This document shows positions 31,067-38,756 of a stretch of DNA of 47,193 nucleotides, piece by piece. How positions within the stretch are numbered: position 1 is the first letter of the stretch; each line of letters starts with the position of its first letter. The stretch comes from CAZYLZ01 sp964648335. Its GTDB lineage: Bacteria; Patescibacteriota; Minisyncoccia; Phycocordibacterales; UBA2100. Below the pieces are notes generated by a model. The model had not been told where the DNA came from. It ran no database searches and was given only the letters and a program-made list of their open reading frames with translations. The position numbers and the translations under genes are program-made. Where the stretch lies: contig CAZYLZ010000010.1 of NCBI GenBank assembly GCA_964648335.1, forward strand, positions 1 through 47,193, written 5' to 3'.

Positions 31067-31657
31067 TTACCAATCGGTCGCGTCGAGTTCCGCGAACCAA
31101 TAATGGATGATCATCAGGTGGACCTCTTGGATGAAGTCGGTATCGCGATCGGGCTCCTTGTTGTTGAATGGGGCCCTGATGCAGATCGACGCGAACTGAT
31201 TGATTGGCGCGCCATCGAGTCCGGTCAGTCCGATAGTGACGATGTTCTTCGGCTGTGCCCATCGCATGGCGGCGAGCACATTCTCGGAGCTTCCGCTCGT
31301 CGACATGCCGATGACCACGTCTCCGGGTTTCGCGAAGGCCTCGAGCTGACGCACGAAGATCTTCTCGAAGCCGAAATCGTTCCCGATCGCCATTATCGAG
31401 GCGCGGCTCGCCGTGAGGTCGAACCAACGCAGGGGCTTCCTGTCACGGCGGCGGAACGTGCCCAGGCCTTCGCCGACACCATGGTCGGATTCGGCGGCAG
31501 AACCGCCGTTTCCGCACATGAATACCGTCCCTCCGTCCTTGAGGCAGTCGATGATGTACTTGCTCGACTGCCCGAGTTTGTTAGCTGGTATGCCGAGGTC
31601 GAGCAGCCGCTTCAGACGCTTGAGGGCGTCTGCGGTATAGCGTTCATCTGGGGCCAT
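31067..31657 (-). CDS. GmhA-like SIS-domain sugar isomerase
   Basis: 196 residues from the ATG at 31657 (MAPDERYTADALKRL), which follows AAGGAG by 10 nt; the longer frame has no ribosome site. SIS fold: VFMCGNGGSAAESDH (45-59; phosphate loop and the family Glu/Ser), FGFEKIFVRQLEAFAKPGDVVIGMSTSGSSENVL (about 98-131; second phosphate loop STSGSSxN), and C-terminal HLMIIHYWFAELD with the His. This is the pattern of sedoheptulose-7-phosphate isomerase (GmhA), first step of heptose synthesis, and of related DiaA proteins. No heptose kinase or HldE is in the window. Divergent from the Wzy-like gene. Confidence 0.82.
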   Translation of the reverse strand: MAPDERYTADALKRLKRLLDLGIPANKLGQSSKYIIDCLKDGGTVFMCGNGGSAAESDHGVGEGLGTFRRRDRKPLRWFDLTASRASIMAIGNDFGFEKIFVRQLEAFAKPGDVVIGMSTSGSSENVLAAMRWAQPKNIVTIGLTGLDGAPINQFASICIRAPFNNKEPDRDTDFIQEVHLMIIHYWFAELDATDW

Positions 31658-31685
31658 CTGTCTGGTACTCCTTGTTGCTGTTTTC

Positions 31686-31713
31686 ACCATACCATTCCAG
31701 GCTCTAAATTCAA
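31686..31713 (-). promoter_or_regulatory. promoter of the SIS isomerase gene
   Basis: On the minus strand TTGAAT (31713-31708), 16-nt spacer, TATGGT (31691-31686). Confidence 0.45.
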
Positions 31714-31725
31714 GCATTTCGATGG

Positions 31726-31755
31726 TTGGTGCCGCGTGGGGGAGTCTGCTACAGT
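31726..31755 (+). promoter_or_regulatory. promoter of the Wzy/ligase-like gene
   Basis: TTGGTG (31726-31731), 18-nt spacer, TACAGT (31750-31755) preceded by TGC (extended -10). The box ends 7 nt before the ATG at 31763, so the mRNA should be leaderless. Confidence 0.55.
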
Positions 31756-31762
31756 AGTGGGC

Positions 31763-33985
31763 ATGACACTACAAAAACTGCTCCGGGGTGCCGTACTCGG
31801 CGGGCTATTCATCATCCCTTTTATTCCACTTATCGTCGCCTATAACCTGTTCTTCCCGTTTATCACCGGCAAGAACTTCGCGTTCCGTATATTAGTAGAG
31901 CTCGTGGCCGGCGGCTGGGTAGGGTTGGCGCTCATAGCGCCCGAGTATCGTCCGCGCCGCTCGTGGATGCTCGCGGGCTTTGCAGCGTTCGTTTCTATCA
32001 TGTTCGTGGCCGATATTTTCGGCACCAACCCGACCAAAAGCATCTGGAGCAACTTCGAGCGCATGGAGGGCTGGGTCACTCTCATTCATGTGTTCCTCTA
32101 CTTCGTAGTCCTCTCGGCGATGCTCAAGACACAGTTCTTGTGGCGCTCCTACTGGTGGACCACGATTGGTGTCTCACTTGCCGTCTGCCTATGGGGGTTA
32201 GCTCAGTTTTTCGGGTACATCGCTATTGATCAAGGCGGCGTCCGTCTCGACGGGCCGCTTGGAAACGCTACCTACCTTGCAGCGTACCTCCTTATCCATC
32301 TGTTTATCGTGGCACTCCTCTGGGCGCAAGACTGGCAAGTCGGGAAGGCAAGCAAGCTCCGTATCGCAGCGTACACTCTCATCATTGTCCTGCAGAGCAT
32401 CATCCTCTTCTTTACTGCGACTCGTGGCGCAATCATCGGCGCGCTCGGTGGAGCCTTCCTTTCGGCACTCATACTAGTTGTGCTTGCACGCAAGTCTAAG
32501 AATGCATGGCGTATGGCGACAAGCGTCGTCGTCGCTATCTTGGTCATCGTCGGTGCCTTCTTTGCTCTTAAGGACTCGGCACTCGTCAAGTCGAGCGAGC
32601 CGCTACGTCGCCTTGCCTCAATATCGACCACCGAGTCTACCGTTACAGCCCGCTTCATGAACTGGGGTATGGCATGGAAGGGTATCCAGGAGCGGCCTGT
32701 GTTGGGCTGGGGTCAGGAGGGTTACGCTGTCGTGTTCGACAAATACTATAATCCCGCCATGTACGCCCAGGAGCCGTGGTTCGACCGCGTGCACAATACG
32801 GTGCTCGACTGGTTCGTCGCAGGAGGTCTCTTGGGAATCCTCTCATACCTCTCGATCTATGCCGCGGCGTTCTGGGCGATCTGGCGCAGCCAGAGCAAAC
32901 AGCAGGGAGGGGAGAAAGGGACGTTCACTATCGCCGAAAAGAGCGTGCTCACGGGACTTTTGGCCGGGTACTTCTTCCATAACCTATTTGTATTCGACAA
33001 CATCACCAGCTACATGCTCTTTGCTATCGTGATGGCATATGTCGTATCACGATCGAGCGCGGACGCAGCACCGGTGTTCTCGACGAAGGCAGTTCCGCAG
33101 GAAGCCGCCCCGTTTGCGGTCGGCGGCGCAGTGTTGGTGGCTGTGGCGCTCATATTCACGGTTAACGTACCGGGCTACAACGCTAACCGCGATCTCCTGC
33201 TCGGCCTTTCGGCACAGGATCCAGCAGGTCCTATAAAGAACCTCGAATACTTCAAGTCGGCCGCTGGCAAGTCTCCGATCGCGATCCAGGAGTCACGCGA
33301 ACACTTGGCACAGGTGTCTACGGCAGTCGCCGGCTCTGCAGCGAGTGCCGAGGTTAAGCAGGCTTTCTACGACGAGGCGATTGCTGGCATGACGCAGCTT
33401 ACACAGATGTCGCCCTTGGACGCACGCTTTCCACTTTTCTTAGGAATCGTGCACGATGCATACGGAAAACACGACCTTGGCGAAGCAGCACTCAAGAAGG
33501 CCACCGAGCTCTCACCAGGCAAGCAGATGATCCTCTTCCAGTACGCCTCGAATCAGCTCCAGCGCAACGACATCCCGGGCATGGTAGCAACGCTCAAGCA
33601 GGCGTTCGACGTGGCGCCCAACTATCGCGATGCACGCGTGTATTACGCCGCTGCGCTCGTGATCGCCGGACAGGATGCGCTTGCAGAAGAGACACTCCAG
33701 CCTGTTCTCACCAATGTAAAATCGATGACCGATCAGCGTCTCATTGGTGCATACGCATCGCGCGGACAGTTCGCGAAGATCGTCCGATCGCAGCAGCTTG
33801 CGGTCGATGCTAATCCCAGCGATGTTCAGACCCGTGTCGGCCTGGCCGCAGCCCAGTACCAGGCTGGGGACAAGGCAGGAGCTATCGCGACCTTGAAGAA
33901 AGCAATCGAGATCAACCCGCCGCTCAAGCCTCAGATCGACGAGCTTATAAAGCAGGTCCAGAACGGAACCGTAAAGGTGAAGTAA
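31763..33985 (+). CDS. O-antigen ligase/polymerase (Wzy/WaaL) with TPR domain
   Basis: 740 residues. The first 470 residues hold about 12 membrane helices with the Wzy_C domain: TATRGAIIGALGGAFLSAL (about 226-244), a long periplasmic loop with RFMNWGMAWKGIQERPVLGWGQEGY (about 295-319; the RP-hGxG signature) and FDRVHNTVLDWFVAGGLLG (about 333-351; the H-N-x-x-L-x-x-hxxxGhhG motif). Residues about 480-740 carry TPR-like helices (GEAALKKATELSPGKQM; AIATLKKAIEINPPLK). It ligates or polymerises glycan chains on the outer face. The frame upstream of 31763 runs antisense to the SIS gene and is not coding. Followed by a terminator. Confidence 0.88.
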   Translation: MTLQKLLRGAVLGGLFIIPFIPLIVAYNLFFPFITGKNFAFRILVELVAGGWVGLALIAPEYRPRRSWMLAGFAAFVSIMFVADIFGTNPTKSIWSNFERMEGWVTLIHVFLYFVVLSAMLKTQFLWRSYWWTTIGVSLAVCLWGLAQFFGYIAIDQGGVRLDGPLGNATYLAAYLLIHLFIVALLWAQDWQVGKASKLRIAAYTLIIVLQSIILFFTATRGAIIGALGGAFLSALILVVLARKSKNAWRMATSVVVAILVIVGAFFALKDSALVKSSEPLRRLASISTTESTVTARFMNWGMAWKGIQERPVLGWGQEGYAVVFDKYYNPAMYAQEPWFDRVHNTVLDWFVAGGLLGILSYLSIYAAAFWAIWRSQSKQQGGEKGTFTIAEKSVLTGLLAGYFFHNLFVFDNITSYMLFAIVMAYVVSRSSADAAPVFSTKAVPQEAAPFAVGGAVLVAVALIFTVNVPGYNANRDLLLGLSAQDPAGPIKNLEYFKSAAGKSPIAIQESREHLAQVSTAVAGSAASAEVKQAFYDEAIAGMTQLTQMSPLDARFPLFLGIVHDAYGKHDLGEAALKKATELSPGKQMILFQYASNQLQRNDIPGMVATLKQAFDVAPNYRDARVYYAAALVIAGQDALAEETLQPVLTNVKSMTDQRLIGAYASRGQFAKIVRSQQLAVDANPSDVQTRVGLAAAQYQAGDKAGAIATLKKAIEINPPLKPQIDELIKQVQNGTVKVK

Positions 33986-34055
33986 GGCTTGCGCAGACTA
34001 TCGGCTTAGGTACAATAGGATCGTGAGTGCATAAAAGCTCTTACGGAAATCTGCG

Positions 34056-34085
34056 AAAAAGACCCTGCGCAAGCTGGGTCTTTTC
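34056..34085 (+). terminator. Rho-independent terminator of the Wzy-like gene
   Basis: AAAAGACCC, 10-nt loop, GGGTCTTTT; 9-bp stem with T/A tracts on both sides, so it could act in both directions. Confidence 0.85.
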
Positions 34086-34290
34086 GTTAGGTACATTTTC
34101 GGTCGGCACGACCGTAAAAAAGGTGCAAAAACGAAAAGACACCAGAAGTGGCATATGTCTTCATATGAATCGCTGGGGTGCGCCCAGAAGCATTTAGTAG
34201 ATGAGGGCGACGGCTCGAATATGCTTAGCGACTTGCGGGTTTTCGTTTACATACCTACTGCGGATTTCCATGTATCAAAAGCTCCGTCCT

Positions 34291-34326
34291 AAAAAGAAAA
34301 TCTCTCCTTTCGGAGAGATTTTCTTT
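34291..34326 (-). terminator. 15-bp hairpin terminator after the lysine-rich ORF
   Basis: AAAGAAAATCTCTCC, loop of 4, GGAGAGATTTTCTTT: perfect 15-bp stem, with TTTTCTTTTT on the minus strand. It begins 5 nt after the stop codon of the 19-codon ORF. Confidence 0.85.
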
Positions 34327-34331
34327 GGAGC

Positions 34332-34391
34332 TTATCGCTTCTTCTTTGCAGAGCTCTTCTTCTTCGATGCTGCCTTCTTTTTCTTTGCCAT
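34332..34391 (-). CDS. 19-residue lysine-rich micropeptide (candidate)
   Basis: ATG at 34391, TAA at 34332-34334. The product MAKKKKAASKKKSSAKKKR has 11 basic residues, with only Ala and Ser besides. The codons alternate AAG/AAA and the terminator follows at once, which supports a real transcribed unit. No ribosome site is visible upstream (ACATACGCGT). Similar Ala/Lys/Ser mini-proteins resemble histone-H1-like tails and may bind nucleic acid; a tail of the same flavour ends the CMP-sugar synthetase. Could also be a chance product of a purine-rich tract. Confidence 0.5.
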   Translation of the reverse strand: MAKKKKAASKKKSSAKKKR

Positions 34392-34514
34392 ACGCGTATG
34401 TATGTGTGAAATTTTTTTAATTCGACCTGTTGCTTTTGTTTTTACTCGCAAGCAACGCTTACACATATAGTATCGAGCATAGATGCAACAAAAGAAAATA
34501 TTATTTGCGATTTG

Positions 34515-34553
34515 TGTGGATAACTTTTTTTAAATTTTTTATTTAAAAAAGTT
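34515..34553. other. DnaA box beside an A/T inverted repeat
   Basis: TGTGGATAA (34515-34523) is the exact complement of the consensus DnaA box TTATCCACA. It abuts an A/T inverted repeat (AACTTTTTTTAAA, 34522-34534; TTTAAAAAAGTT, 34542-34553). Only one perfect box is seen and dnaA/dnaN are not in the window, so an origin is not established. Confidence 0.4.
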
Positions 34554-34623
34554 ATAAAGATTAATTTCTAATGAACGTAAAAAATTTTGCGCGTAAGTAT
34601 GTATCTTTTGTCGCATAGCATTT

Positions 34624-34637
34624 CGTATTCGAATACG
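34624..34637. repeat. 14-bp perfect palindrome
   Basis: CGTATTCGAATACG reads identically on both strands, in the AT-rich intergenic tract. Possible operator for a dimeric regulator; no adjacent promoter is clear. Confidence 0.6.
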
Positions 34638-34721
34638 ATCACGAACGAGAATGATTGCCCGTTTTCGCAATCGCTGAATATTAATTTCTTTGTGGCTCGC
34701 ATACGGTACCTGTTGTCCAAC

Positions 34722-34753
34722 AAAAAACGCCCGTAGAATGTACGGACGTTTTT
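34722..34753. terminator. bidirectional hairpin terminator
   Basis: AAAAACG-C-CCGTA, loop GAATG, TACGG-A-CGTTTTT: 12 pairs with one C/A mismatch and T-runs on both strands. On + it would end a transcript from the AT-rich region before secA. Confidence 0.7.
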
Positions 34754-34759
34754 GTCGCA

Positions 34760-34851
34760 CCAAAAGCGGAGGACGGGTGCGAGCTCCAAAAAGGAAATCT
34801 ATTGTGAGTGCCGCCGCCCTCCGCTTTGGGGACGACACATCACCAGTATAA
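34760..34851 (+). promoter_or_regulatory. secA leader hairpin with possible leader peptide
   Basis: CCAAAAGCGGAGGACGG (34760-34776) pairs with CCGCCCTCCGCTTTGG (34814-34829): 15 pairs with one bulge and one mismatch, loop of 37 nt. In the loop, AAGGA (34791-34795) is followed after 8 nt by GTG at 34804, opening a 15-codon frame that ends TAA at 34849-34851 (product start (M)SAAALRFGDDTSPV). Its codons cross the right arm of the hairpin, so its translation would open the structure. A regulatory role for secA is inference. Confidence 0.4.
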
Positions 34852-34952
34852 GCCTTCCTGGCGGGGTCGCAACCGGGGCCCACTCTGTTCGCTCGTACCG
34901 AGGCTCTGTGAGCTGTTTTTGGGGTGCCAAACATGATACGATGGCTATCCAT

Positions 34953-37511
34953 ATGACCCTCTGGACACGTATATTCGGAGATGAGAATTCAGCCGCACTC
35001 AAGGCCGCTTTGCCTATAGTTGAGGCCACGAACCGCCTCGAGGGCGGCATGCAGGCGCTATCCGACGTCGAGCTCAAGGGGAAGACCCAGGAATTCAAAG
35101 ACCGCCTCGAGAAGGGCGAGACCCTCGACCAACTTGCTCCCGAGGCGTTTGCCGTCGTTCGCGAGGCATCGCGCCGTACGCTCGGGCAGCGTCACTTCGA
35201 TGTACAGCTCATCGGCGGAATGATCCTCCATCGCGGCGACATAGCCGAGATGCGTACCGGAGAAGGAAAGACCCTGGTCGCTACCTTGCCAACGTACCTC
35301 AATGCACTTACCGGAAAGGGCGTGCATGTGGTTACCGTCAACGACTACCTCTCGCAGCGCGACGCGGTGTGGATGGGGCAGATCTACGACTTCTTGGGCC
35401 TTACTACCGGCATCATCAATCACGACAAATCGTACCTCTACGATGCAAAGCATGTCTCGGACGAGGCCCCGGCCAAGGCGGCCGGCATCGACCACGAGCG
35501 TGACGAGCTCGGGTCATTCAAAGTTGAGCACGAATTTTTGCGACCTGTATCGCGACCCGAAGCCTATAAGGCCGACATAACCTATGGCACCAACAGCGAG
35601 TTCGGCTTCGACTACCTACGAGACAACCTCGAGTACGAGCCGTCGCGTCTGCGCCAGCGCCTCCCGAAGGACGGCGGGTACAACTTTGCCGTGGTCGACG
35701 AGATCGACTCGATCCTCATCGACGAGGCGCGCACCCCGCTCATTGTCTCGGCTCCCGTGGGCGACCCCGAGAACCTCTATACGCGCTTTGTTGGAATCGC
35801 CAAGAGCATGAACGAGACCGAGGACTACGAGGTTGACTACAAGCACAAGCAGATCCAGCTTACTGACAACGGTATCGAGAAGGCACAGCGAGCGCTCGGA
35901 ATTGACAACATCTACACCGAGGGCGGCGTAAAGCTTGTGCACCATCTCGAGACCGCGGTGCGCGCGAAAGCACTCTTCGAGATAGACAAGGATTACGTCG
36001 TTAAAAACGGCGAGGTTATCATCGTGGACGAGTTCACCGGCCGCATGCAGCCAGGACGCCGTTGGTCTGACGGCCTGCACCAGGCGATGGAGGCAAAAGA
36101 AGGCGTCACCATACAGCAGGAGTCACGCACGTACGCGTCTATTACATACCAGAACTACTTCCGCCTCTACGGCAAGCTCGCAGGTATGACAGGAACAGCG
36201 GTAACAAGCTCCGAAGAGTTCTATAAGGTCTACGGCCTCAATACCGTGCCCGTACCTACCAACAAAACCCCGAGCCGCAAAGACTCCGACGATTTCATCT
36301 TCCAGACCGAGAAAGGGAAGTTCAAGGCAATCGCCCGCCGCGTCAAGGAGCTGCACGATGCAGGTCAGCCGGTATTGGTAGGAACTGCGTCTGTCGAGAA
36401 GAACGAGCTCCTCAGTTCTTATTTCAAGCAAGAGTCTATCCCGCACGAGATGCTCAACGCCAAGAACCACGAGCGCGAAGGCGAGATAATAGCGCAGGCG
36501 GGGCGCAAGGGCGCGGTCACTATCGCGACAAACATGGCCGGTCGCGGTGTCGACATCTCGCTTGGTGGCAAGCCCTCGACCCCTGAAGAGTTCGAGGCCG
36601 TGCGAGCACTCGGCGGATTGTTCGTCTTGGGTACCGAGCGCCACGAAGCGCGGCGTATTGACAACCAGCTGCGTGGCCGTGCAGGCCGCCAGGGCGACCC
36701 AGGGGAGACCCAATTTTATGTATCGCTCGAAGACTCTCTTATGCGTGTCTTCGCCTCGGACACCATCAAGCGCGTCATGGGATCGTTTGGTATTCCCGAA
36801 GACGAACCCATCTTTAACCGCATGATCACACGCTCGTTAGAGAAAGCACAAGAGAAAATCGAGGACCTTCACTTCGACGCGCGCAAGCAGGTGTTGGCCT
36901 ACGACGACGTCATGAACGTCCAACGCAAAGCTATCTACGACCGTCGCCGCATGGTTCTCAATGGAGACAAGGAGACAATCGATACCGAACTGACTCGTAT
37001 AGAGCAGATGGATACGACTTTTGCAGAAATCGTCGTTGCTAAGAAGGCAGAGTTGGGTGATGAAGCTTTTTATCCGGCGGTGCGGCGTCTCATACTCCAG
37101 ACGATCGACATGCTCTGGGTCGACCAGCTCGAGACTATGGAGCATTTGCGCTCGAGCGTGGGGCTGCGGGCCTACGGCCAGCGCGACCCGCTCGTCGAGT
37201 ACAAGCGCGAGGCACTAGGCCTTTTCAAGGTCCTCGAAGCGGCATACGCCGAGAATATTGCCAAGGTCTTGCCACAGATAGTGTTAAGCCAGCCCGTCAT
37301 GCGCGTGAGCGAACCCAAGCTCGTCGAGATTCAGGCAGGTGCCGAAGCAGTGACGAGAGCTGCGGATATAGGCGCAGACGATGCAGGAAAGTACTTTGGA
37401 CGCAACGACAAAGTGACAATCACCAATGGCACCGAGACCCGTGAGCTCAAGTACAAGAAAGCCGAAGAGCTGTTGGCGACCGGACAGTGGCGCCTCGTCG
37501 ACAATGGCTAA
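34953..37511 (+). CDS. secA: SecA preprotein translocase ATPase
   Basis: 852 residues from MTLWTRIFGD; an in-frame ATG at 34941 (MAIH) is the alternative. TACGAT lies 10 nt before the 34953 ATG, and there is no ribosome site. ATPase that pushes preproteins through SecYEG. Walker A MRTGEGKT (100-107), DEAD-like VVDEIDSILIDEART (247-261), preprotein cross-linking and NBD2 motifs (TGTASVEKNELLS, ATNMAGRGVDI, GTERHEARRIDNQLRGRAGRQGD) are all present. Between FLGLTTGI and EAYKADITYGTNSEFGFDYLRDN there are about 40 extra residues (about 155-203) compared with E. coli SecA. The C-terminal zinc-binding motif is absent; the protein ends LLATGQWRLVDNG. The zinc-ribbon gene overlaps by 8 nt. Confidence 0.97.
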   Translation: MTLWTRIFGDENSAALKAALPIVEATNRLEGGMQALSDVELKGKTQEFKDRLEKGETLDQLAPEAFAVVREASRRTLGQRHFDVQLIGGMILHRGDIAEMRTGEGKTLVATLPTYLNALTGKGVHVVTVNDYLSQRDAVWMGQIYDFLGLTTGIINHDKSYLYDAKHVSDEAPAKAAGIDHERDELGSFKVEHEFLRPVSRPEAYKADITYGTNSEFGFDYLRDNLEYEPSRLRQRLPKDGGYNFAVVDEIDSILIDEARTPLIVSAPVGDPENLYTRFVGIAKSMNETEDYEVDYKHKQIQLTDNGIEKAQRALGIDNIYTEGGVKLVHHLETAVRAKALFEIDKDYVVKNGEVIIVDEFTGRMQPGRRWSDGLHQAMEAKEGVTIQQESRTYASITYQNYFRLYGKLAGMTGTAVTSSEEFYKVYGLNTVPVPTNKTPSRKDSDDFIFQTEKGKFKAIARRVKELHDAGQPVLVGTASVEKNELLSSYFKQESIPHEMLNAKNHEREGEIIAQAGRKGAVTIATNMAGRGVDISLGGKPSTPEEFEAVRALGGLFVLGTERHEARRIDNQLRGRAGRQGDPGETQFYVSLEDSLMRVFASDTIKRVMGSFGIPEDEPIFNRMITRSLEKAQEKIEDLHFDARKQVLAYDDVMNVQRKAIYDRRRMVLNGDKETIDTELTRIEQMDTTFAEIVVAKKAELGDEAFYPAVRRLILQTIDMLWVDQLETMEHLRSSVGLRAYGQRDPLVEYKREALGLFKVLEAAYAENIAKVLPQIVLSQPVMRVSEPKLVEIQAGAEAVTRAADIGADDAGKYFGRNDKVTITNGTETRELKYKKAEELLATGQWRLVDNG

Positions 37512-37710
37512 TAAGCCTCCACACCGCTTTTCTATAGAGCGTCTTTCGCACTTCCGGTGCGGAGTCTGCGACCGGTGGTGGACCGTAGCGGACGCGCCAA
37601 AAGAAAAGGTGGAGTGGTTTTGCCCGTGGTGCGGCACTGTAAGCACCAAAGAAAAACTCCCTCCGTTCAAGGGGTTCAAGAAGAAACGATCGAGCGGCTA
37701 CTCCGCGTAA
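37504..37710 (+). CDS. zinc-ribbon mini-protein overlapping secA
   Basis: 68 residues from an ATG at 37504, inside the last codons of secA (8-nt overlap). Cys19/Cys22 (CGVC) and Cys40/Cys43 (CPWC) form a four-Cys zinc ribbon, with DRWWTVAD and KVEWF between; the tail is basic (PPFKGFKKKRSSG). Unknown function. Translational coupling to secA, which lacks its own zinc motif, raises the possibility that it works with SecA or at the ribosome exit. Convergent with the beta-lactamase-like gene, overlapping by 13 nt. Confidence 0.75.
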   Translation: MANKPPHRFSIERLSHFRCGVCDRWWTVADAPKEKVEWFCPWCGTVSTKEKLPPFKGFKKKRSSGYSA

Positions 37711-38657
37711 GTGTATGCCATCTTAGATATCTCGCTGATGTCTTTTGCCAGGATGTCGAAGTCTTTGCCGCGCATCATGACGCACAAGAGGTAGGGCTGC
37801 TTAGGGTGGTAGATGATGCCGCAGTCGTGCAGCTGCACACCGCTTTCGTCTTCGATCGCTCGCTCGCCGAACTTGTGCGCGACAACGGTTCCTGGTGGAA
37901 CGCCCGCCACGAGTCCTTTGGTGAACGTGGTCTGCGTGAGGAGGCCCAAGAGATGCTCGGATGCCTCGTGGTCTATGAACGTGGCATTGTAGAGGATACG
38001 GAAGAACGATGCATAGGTGCGCACCGCCATTGAATAGTCCATGCCGTCGGTCGGTATCTTGATGCCGAGGTGCGAATACGACGCGTCGAGCTCGTCCTTG
38101 TTGATAAGCATCGACAAAAGCTCGGCGGCGTTGTTGTCGGAGTTTACGATAGCTGCGCGCACGAGGTCCTCGACCGAGTACTTGGTTCCCAGAGTGATAG
38201 TGGCCGCCTTGAAGTACTCTTCGGCCGGTACCGATCCGCCGCCAAACTCGATGATGCGTGACATGAGACCAGGATCTTTCTCGGCACGCTGATACACACT
38301 CATCACAAGTGGTACCTTGAGAAGGCTGCCGGGAGTAAAGATGGCACCGGAATTTACTCCGAGGCCGTTCCCACCGTTGAGTTCGCGAAAGTAGACCGAT
38401 GCTTCGGTTATAGCACCTTTGGTCTTCTGAGTAGTTATGTAGGCTTCGAACTTGGACTCGAGCTCGCTTTGGCGGTCGTTGCTGAGTTTGGCGAAGTTCT
38501 CGTCGCCGCACTCGAGGAGCGGGTTTATATATTTGAACTCGTGGCTCTGTTCGCGGACATCTTTTTCGTCGGCGATGGTGGTAGAAAAGGACGGGGTGAA
38601 GTGACCGAGAACGACTCCGACAAGCAACGCTCCCAGGATGGGGATATACGGTTTCAT
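37698..38657 (-). CDS. class-A beta-lactamase-like serine hydrolase, copy 2
   Basis: 319 residues with an N-terminal membrane segment (about 3-22), so secreted or anchored. The penicillin-recognising fold is shown by the SxxK motif PGSLLKVPL (Ser111, Lys114), the SDN motif VNSDNNAA (173-175) and, in place of KTG, HKFGE (261-265, Lys262). IINEASVYFREL-like strands (ITEASVYFREL) precede the nucleophile. The KTG change to KFG and a wide Glu166-region difference make classical beta-lactam hydrolysis uncertain; peptidase or murein-related function is possible. It follows its paralogue (38757-39776) by 99 nt on the same strand. A TATACT lies 14 nt before the ATG at 38657. Confidence 0.82.
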   Translation of the reverse strand: MKPYIPILGALLVGVVLGHFTPSFSTTIADEKDVREQSHEFKYINPLLECGDENFAKLSNDRQSELESKFEAYITTQKTKGAITEASVYFRELNGGNGLGVNSGAIFTPGSLLKVPLVMSVYQRAEKDPGLMSRIIEFGGGSVPAEEYFKAATITLGTKYSVEDLVRAAIVNSDNNAAELLSMLINKDELDASYSHLGIKIPTDGMDYSMAVRTYASFFRILYNATFIDHEASEHLLGLLTQTTFTKGLVAGVPPGTVVAHKFGERAIEDESGVQLHDCGIIYHPKQPYLLCVMMRGKDFDILAKDISEISKMAYTYAE

Positions 38658-38756
38658 GCAGTATTCGGGACAGTATACTCCAGGTTCTCCTGGGTGTCGC
38701 TCCTCTGCGGATTACTTCTGTGACTAGTACCCTAGATCCAAGATTTGACCCAGAGT

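Larger units (their letters stand above)
33986..34940. other. long intergenic region before secA
   Basis: No ordinary protein gene is supported over about 950 bp. It contains a terminator for the Wzy-like gene (34056-34085), a 15-bp hairpin (34293-34326) serving a 19-codon lysine-rich ORF (34332-34391, -), an AT-rich tract with one perfect DnaA box (34515-34523), a 14-bp palindrome (34624-34637), a further terminator (34722-34753) and a long hairpin with a possible leader peptide before secA (34760-34851). Base composition drops sharply between about 34400 and 34700. No tRNA, SRP RNA, RNase P or tmRNA signature was recognised. Confidence 0.7.

Noticed and set aside
30998..31762. N-terminal extension of the Wzy-like frame
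   Set aside because: It is antisense to the SIS isomerase gene; the promoter at 31726-31755 and ATG at 31763 fit better.
34086..34290. Structured non-coding RNA (SRP, RNase P, tmRNA)
   Set aside because: None of the conserved core sequences of these RNAs could be found, and no promoter was recognised.
34201..34470. 89-codon + frame with Phe-rich stretches
   Set aside because: The Phe-rich part is the reverse complement of the lysine-rich ORF and the frame crosses a strong terminator hairpin.
34515..34553. Chromosomal origin of replication
   Set aside because: Only one perfect DnaA box and no dnaA, dnaN or rpmH nearby; kept only as a candidate site.
34539..34952. 137- and 73-codon minus frames before secA
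   Set aside because: They run through a bidirectional terminator and an AT-rich tract, with no ribosome site and no protein-like composition.
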